15,297 nucleotides of DNA from Elusimicrobia bacterium RIFOXYB2_FULL_49_7 (GTDB lineage Bacteria; Fibrobacterota; OXYB2-FULL-49-7). How positions within the stretch are numbered: the stretch's first letter is position 1; each line of letters opens with the position of its first letter. Both the position numbers and the translations under genes were made by a program. The notes beneath the pieces were generated by a model, which ran no database searches, was not told the origin of the DNA, and saw nothing but the letters and a program-made list of their open reading frames with translations. The DNA is taken from positions 1-15,297 of the forward strand of contig MGVN01000030.1 of NCBI GenBank assembly GCA_001800515.1, read 5' to 3'. Positions 14,180 to 15,297 of this stretch are shown in pieces.

Positions 14180-15297
14180 TCAGAAAACCAATTTTCCCAT
14201 GAGACTACATCCTTCGGCCATGACAATGCCGGTCTTTTCTCCTTCTGCCTCGGAATACCCGATCGCCCCGCTGGAATCAAACCCTTCTCCGTGAAGAAGA
14301 AAAGGAACCGGATCCGGCGTGTGGGTCATAACCGACACCGGCGTGGGATGATCAGGCAAAATCAACAGGCGTAACGGATGTTTTTGATATTCGCTCAGCG
14401 CTTTTACCATATGAGCGTCTATTTGTTCGATGGATTTTATTTTTTCCGGAAGCGACCCCATATGACCCGACTCATCCGGGGATTCCACATGCACGATAAC
14501 CAGATCATAATCCTCCAGGGCGCGCAAAGCCCCCTGAATTTGGGCCGCATAATCCGTGTCCAATCCGCCGGTCACACCGGGAATGGTCAGGATATCGATG
14601 CCGGCCAGGTAGGCAATGCCGCGGAGCAGATCAACGCCGGAAGTCATGGCCGCCTTCTTGTTGTAGACCTTCGCAAACGTCGGCAGATCATCCACCTTGC
14701 GGCCGCCCCAGAAAAGCCAGAGCGTGGTGGCCGGAAGTTTCCCCGCCGCTATCCGCGCCAGATTAACAGGATGGTCTTTCAATACTGCTGCGGAACGGCT
14801 CATGAGTTCATTCAGCAACAAGCTGCCGTTTCCCCTGGGCAGAAAATTGACAACAGGCTTATCCGGGATATCGTGCGGCGGCGTGCATTCGGCTTGCAAC
14901 AATTCCTCCCCGTTCTTGACCACCATCAGATGACGGTAGGAGACCCCGGGATAAAAGCGAACCCGGTCCGACCCCAGCTTCTCATTAACAGTCTTAATCA
15001 GCGCGTGCGATTCCGCATCCGTAATGTGGCCTGCCGCATAGCTTTTCATGAGCCCTTTTTCAACGGTCACTACATTGCAGCGGAAAGCCACTTCCCCCGG
15101 GTTCAACCGCACACCCAGAGAGCGCGCCTCAATGGGGCCGCGACCGCTGTAATACTTGACCGGATCATATCCCATGAGCGACATGCAGGCCACGGCGCTC
15201 GACGGCTCCATGCCCTGTGGAACATTACAGGAAAGGCCCATCACCCCCCGGCGGGCCAGTGCATCCAAATAGGGTTTGTGCGCCAGTTCCAGGGAGG
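14180..15297 (-). CDS. apgM: 2,3-bisphosphoglycerate-independent phosphoglycerate mutase, ApgM type (N-terminus beyond window)
   Basis: The enzyme interconverts 3- and 2-phosphoglycerate in glycolysis and gluconeogenesis without 2,3-bisphosphoglycerate. The frame stays open to the right edge (visible start SLELAHKPYLDALARRGVMG), so the first ~25-35 residues, with the metal-binding Asp and the phosphoserine region, are outside. An in-frame TTG at 15268 is not the start. Visible family signatures are QGMEPSSAVACMSLMGYDP, YSGRGPIEA, AFRCNVVTV, HVESPDESGHMG with metal-binding Asp and His, and LPDHPTPVSVMTHTPDPVPFLL with further metal-binding Asp and His residues. About 370 residues are visible of a usual ~400. 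This is the archaeal-type ApgM, found in many bacteria, rather than GpmI, which is longer. It precedes pabB in an apparent two-gene unit. Confidence 0.93.
   Translation of the reverse strand, partial: SLELAHKPYLDALARRGVMGLSCNVPQGMEPSSAVACMSLMGYDPVKYYSGRGPIEARSLGVRLNPGEVAFRCNVVTVEKGLMKSYAAGHITDAESHALIKTVNEKLGSDRVRFYPGVSYRHLMVVKNGEELLQAECTPPHDIPDKPVVNFLPRGNGSLLLNELMSRSAAVLKDHPVNLARIAAGKLPATTLWLFWGGRKVDDLPTFAKVYNKKAAMTSGVDLLRGIAYLAGIDILTIPGVTGGLDTDYAAQIQGALRALEDYDLVIVHVESPDESGHMGSLPEKIKSIEQIDAHMVKALSEYQKHPLRLLILPDHPTPVSVMTHTPDPVPFLLHGEGFDSSGAIGYSEAEGEKTGIVMAEGCSLMGKLVF

Noticed and set aside
15266..15268. TTG as the start codon of apgM
   Set aside because: The frame continues upstream to the window edge with family-like sequence (SLELAHKPYLDALARRG), so the true start is outside.

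Overview
The window carries 13 protein-coding genes (two cut by its edges) on about 15.3 kb of gene-dense DNA of moderate GC content. I see no rRNA, tRNA, CRISPR array, insertion sequence or phage gene. It reads as core chromosome of an uncultured-type, flagellated, Gram-negative (diderm) bacterium. The evidence for a diderm is an EnvC-type amidase activator, a lipoprotein and a GT9/heptosyltransferase-like enzyme. Two flagellar rod genes indicate flagella. IspE indicates MEP-pathway isoprenoid synthesis, and NrdJ indicates B12-dependent, oxygen-independent deoxyribonucleotide synthesis. The delta' subunit has a 'HPDF..VFP' segment and an insertion after its zinc site that recall Bacteroidota/FCB-type proteins, but the phylum cannot be fixed from this window.

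Layout. Positions 2-823 hold the 3' part of an omega-amidase (Nit2) gene. Positions 875-3002 (+) hold xerD, ispE and spoVG, with ispE running 38 nt into spoVG. Positions 3027-6381 (-) hold nrdJ, closed by a clear intrinsic terminator, and then a lone flgB. Positions 6673-10701 (+) form a cell-envelope/division operon: a secreted SH3b plus BamE-like protein, a small lipoprotein, ftsX, envC and then holB, with overlaps or tight spacing. Positions 10799-11923 (+) hold a divergent GT9-like glycosyltransferase, and 11983-12303 (+) a miniature FlgC/FlgG-like rod protein. Positions 12316-15297 (-) hold apgM (cut at the window edge) followed by a pabB-pabC fusion.

How the genes work together. FtsX and EnvC are the membrane and periplasmic parts of the FtsEX-EnvC switch that activates septal murein amidases. 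The expected ATPase gene ftsE is not next to ftsX; a lipoprotein gene sits in its place. XerD resolves chromosome dimers at the same stage of the cell cycle. The two flagellar genes are isolated from any flagellar operon, yet each is preceded by a sequence with the GG-N10-GC spacing of a sigma-54 (-24/-12) promoter. This shared control of scattered rod genes is the most interesting non-obvious signal in the window.

I found no convincing new defence, mobile or biosynthetic system. The points worth a second look are the scattered sigma-54 flagellar genes, the ftsE-less ftsX locus with its lipoprotein, a group of starts without Shine-Dalgarno sites (xerD possibly leaderless), the ispE tail read through the spoVG ribosome site, and the eroded donor-site motif of the GT9-like protein.
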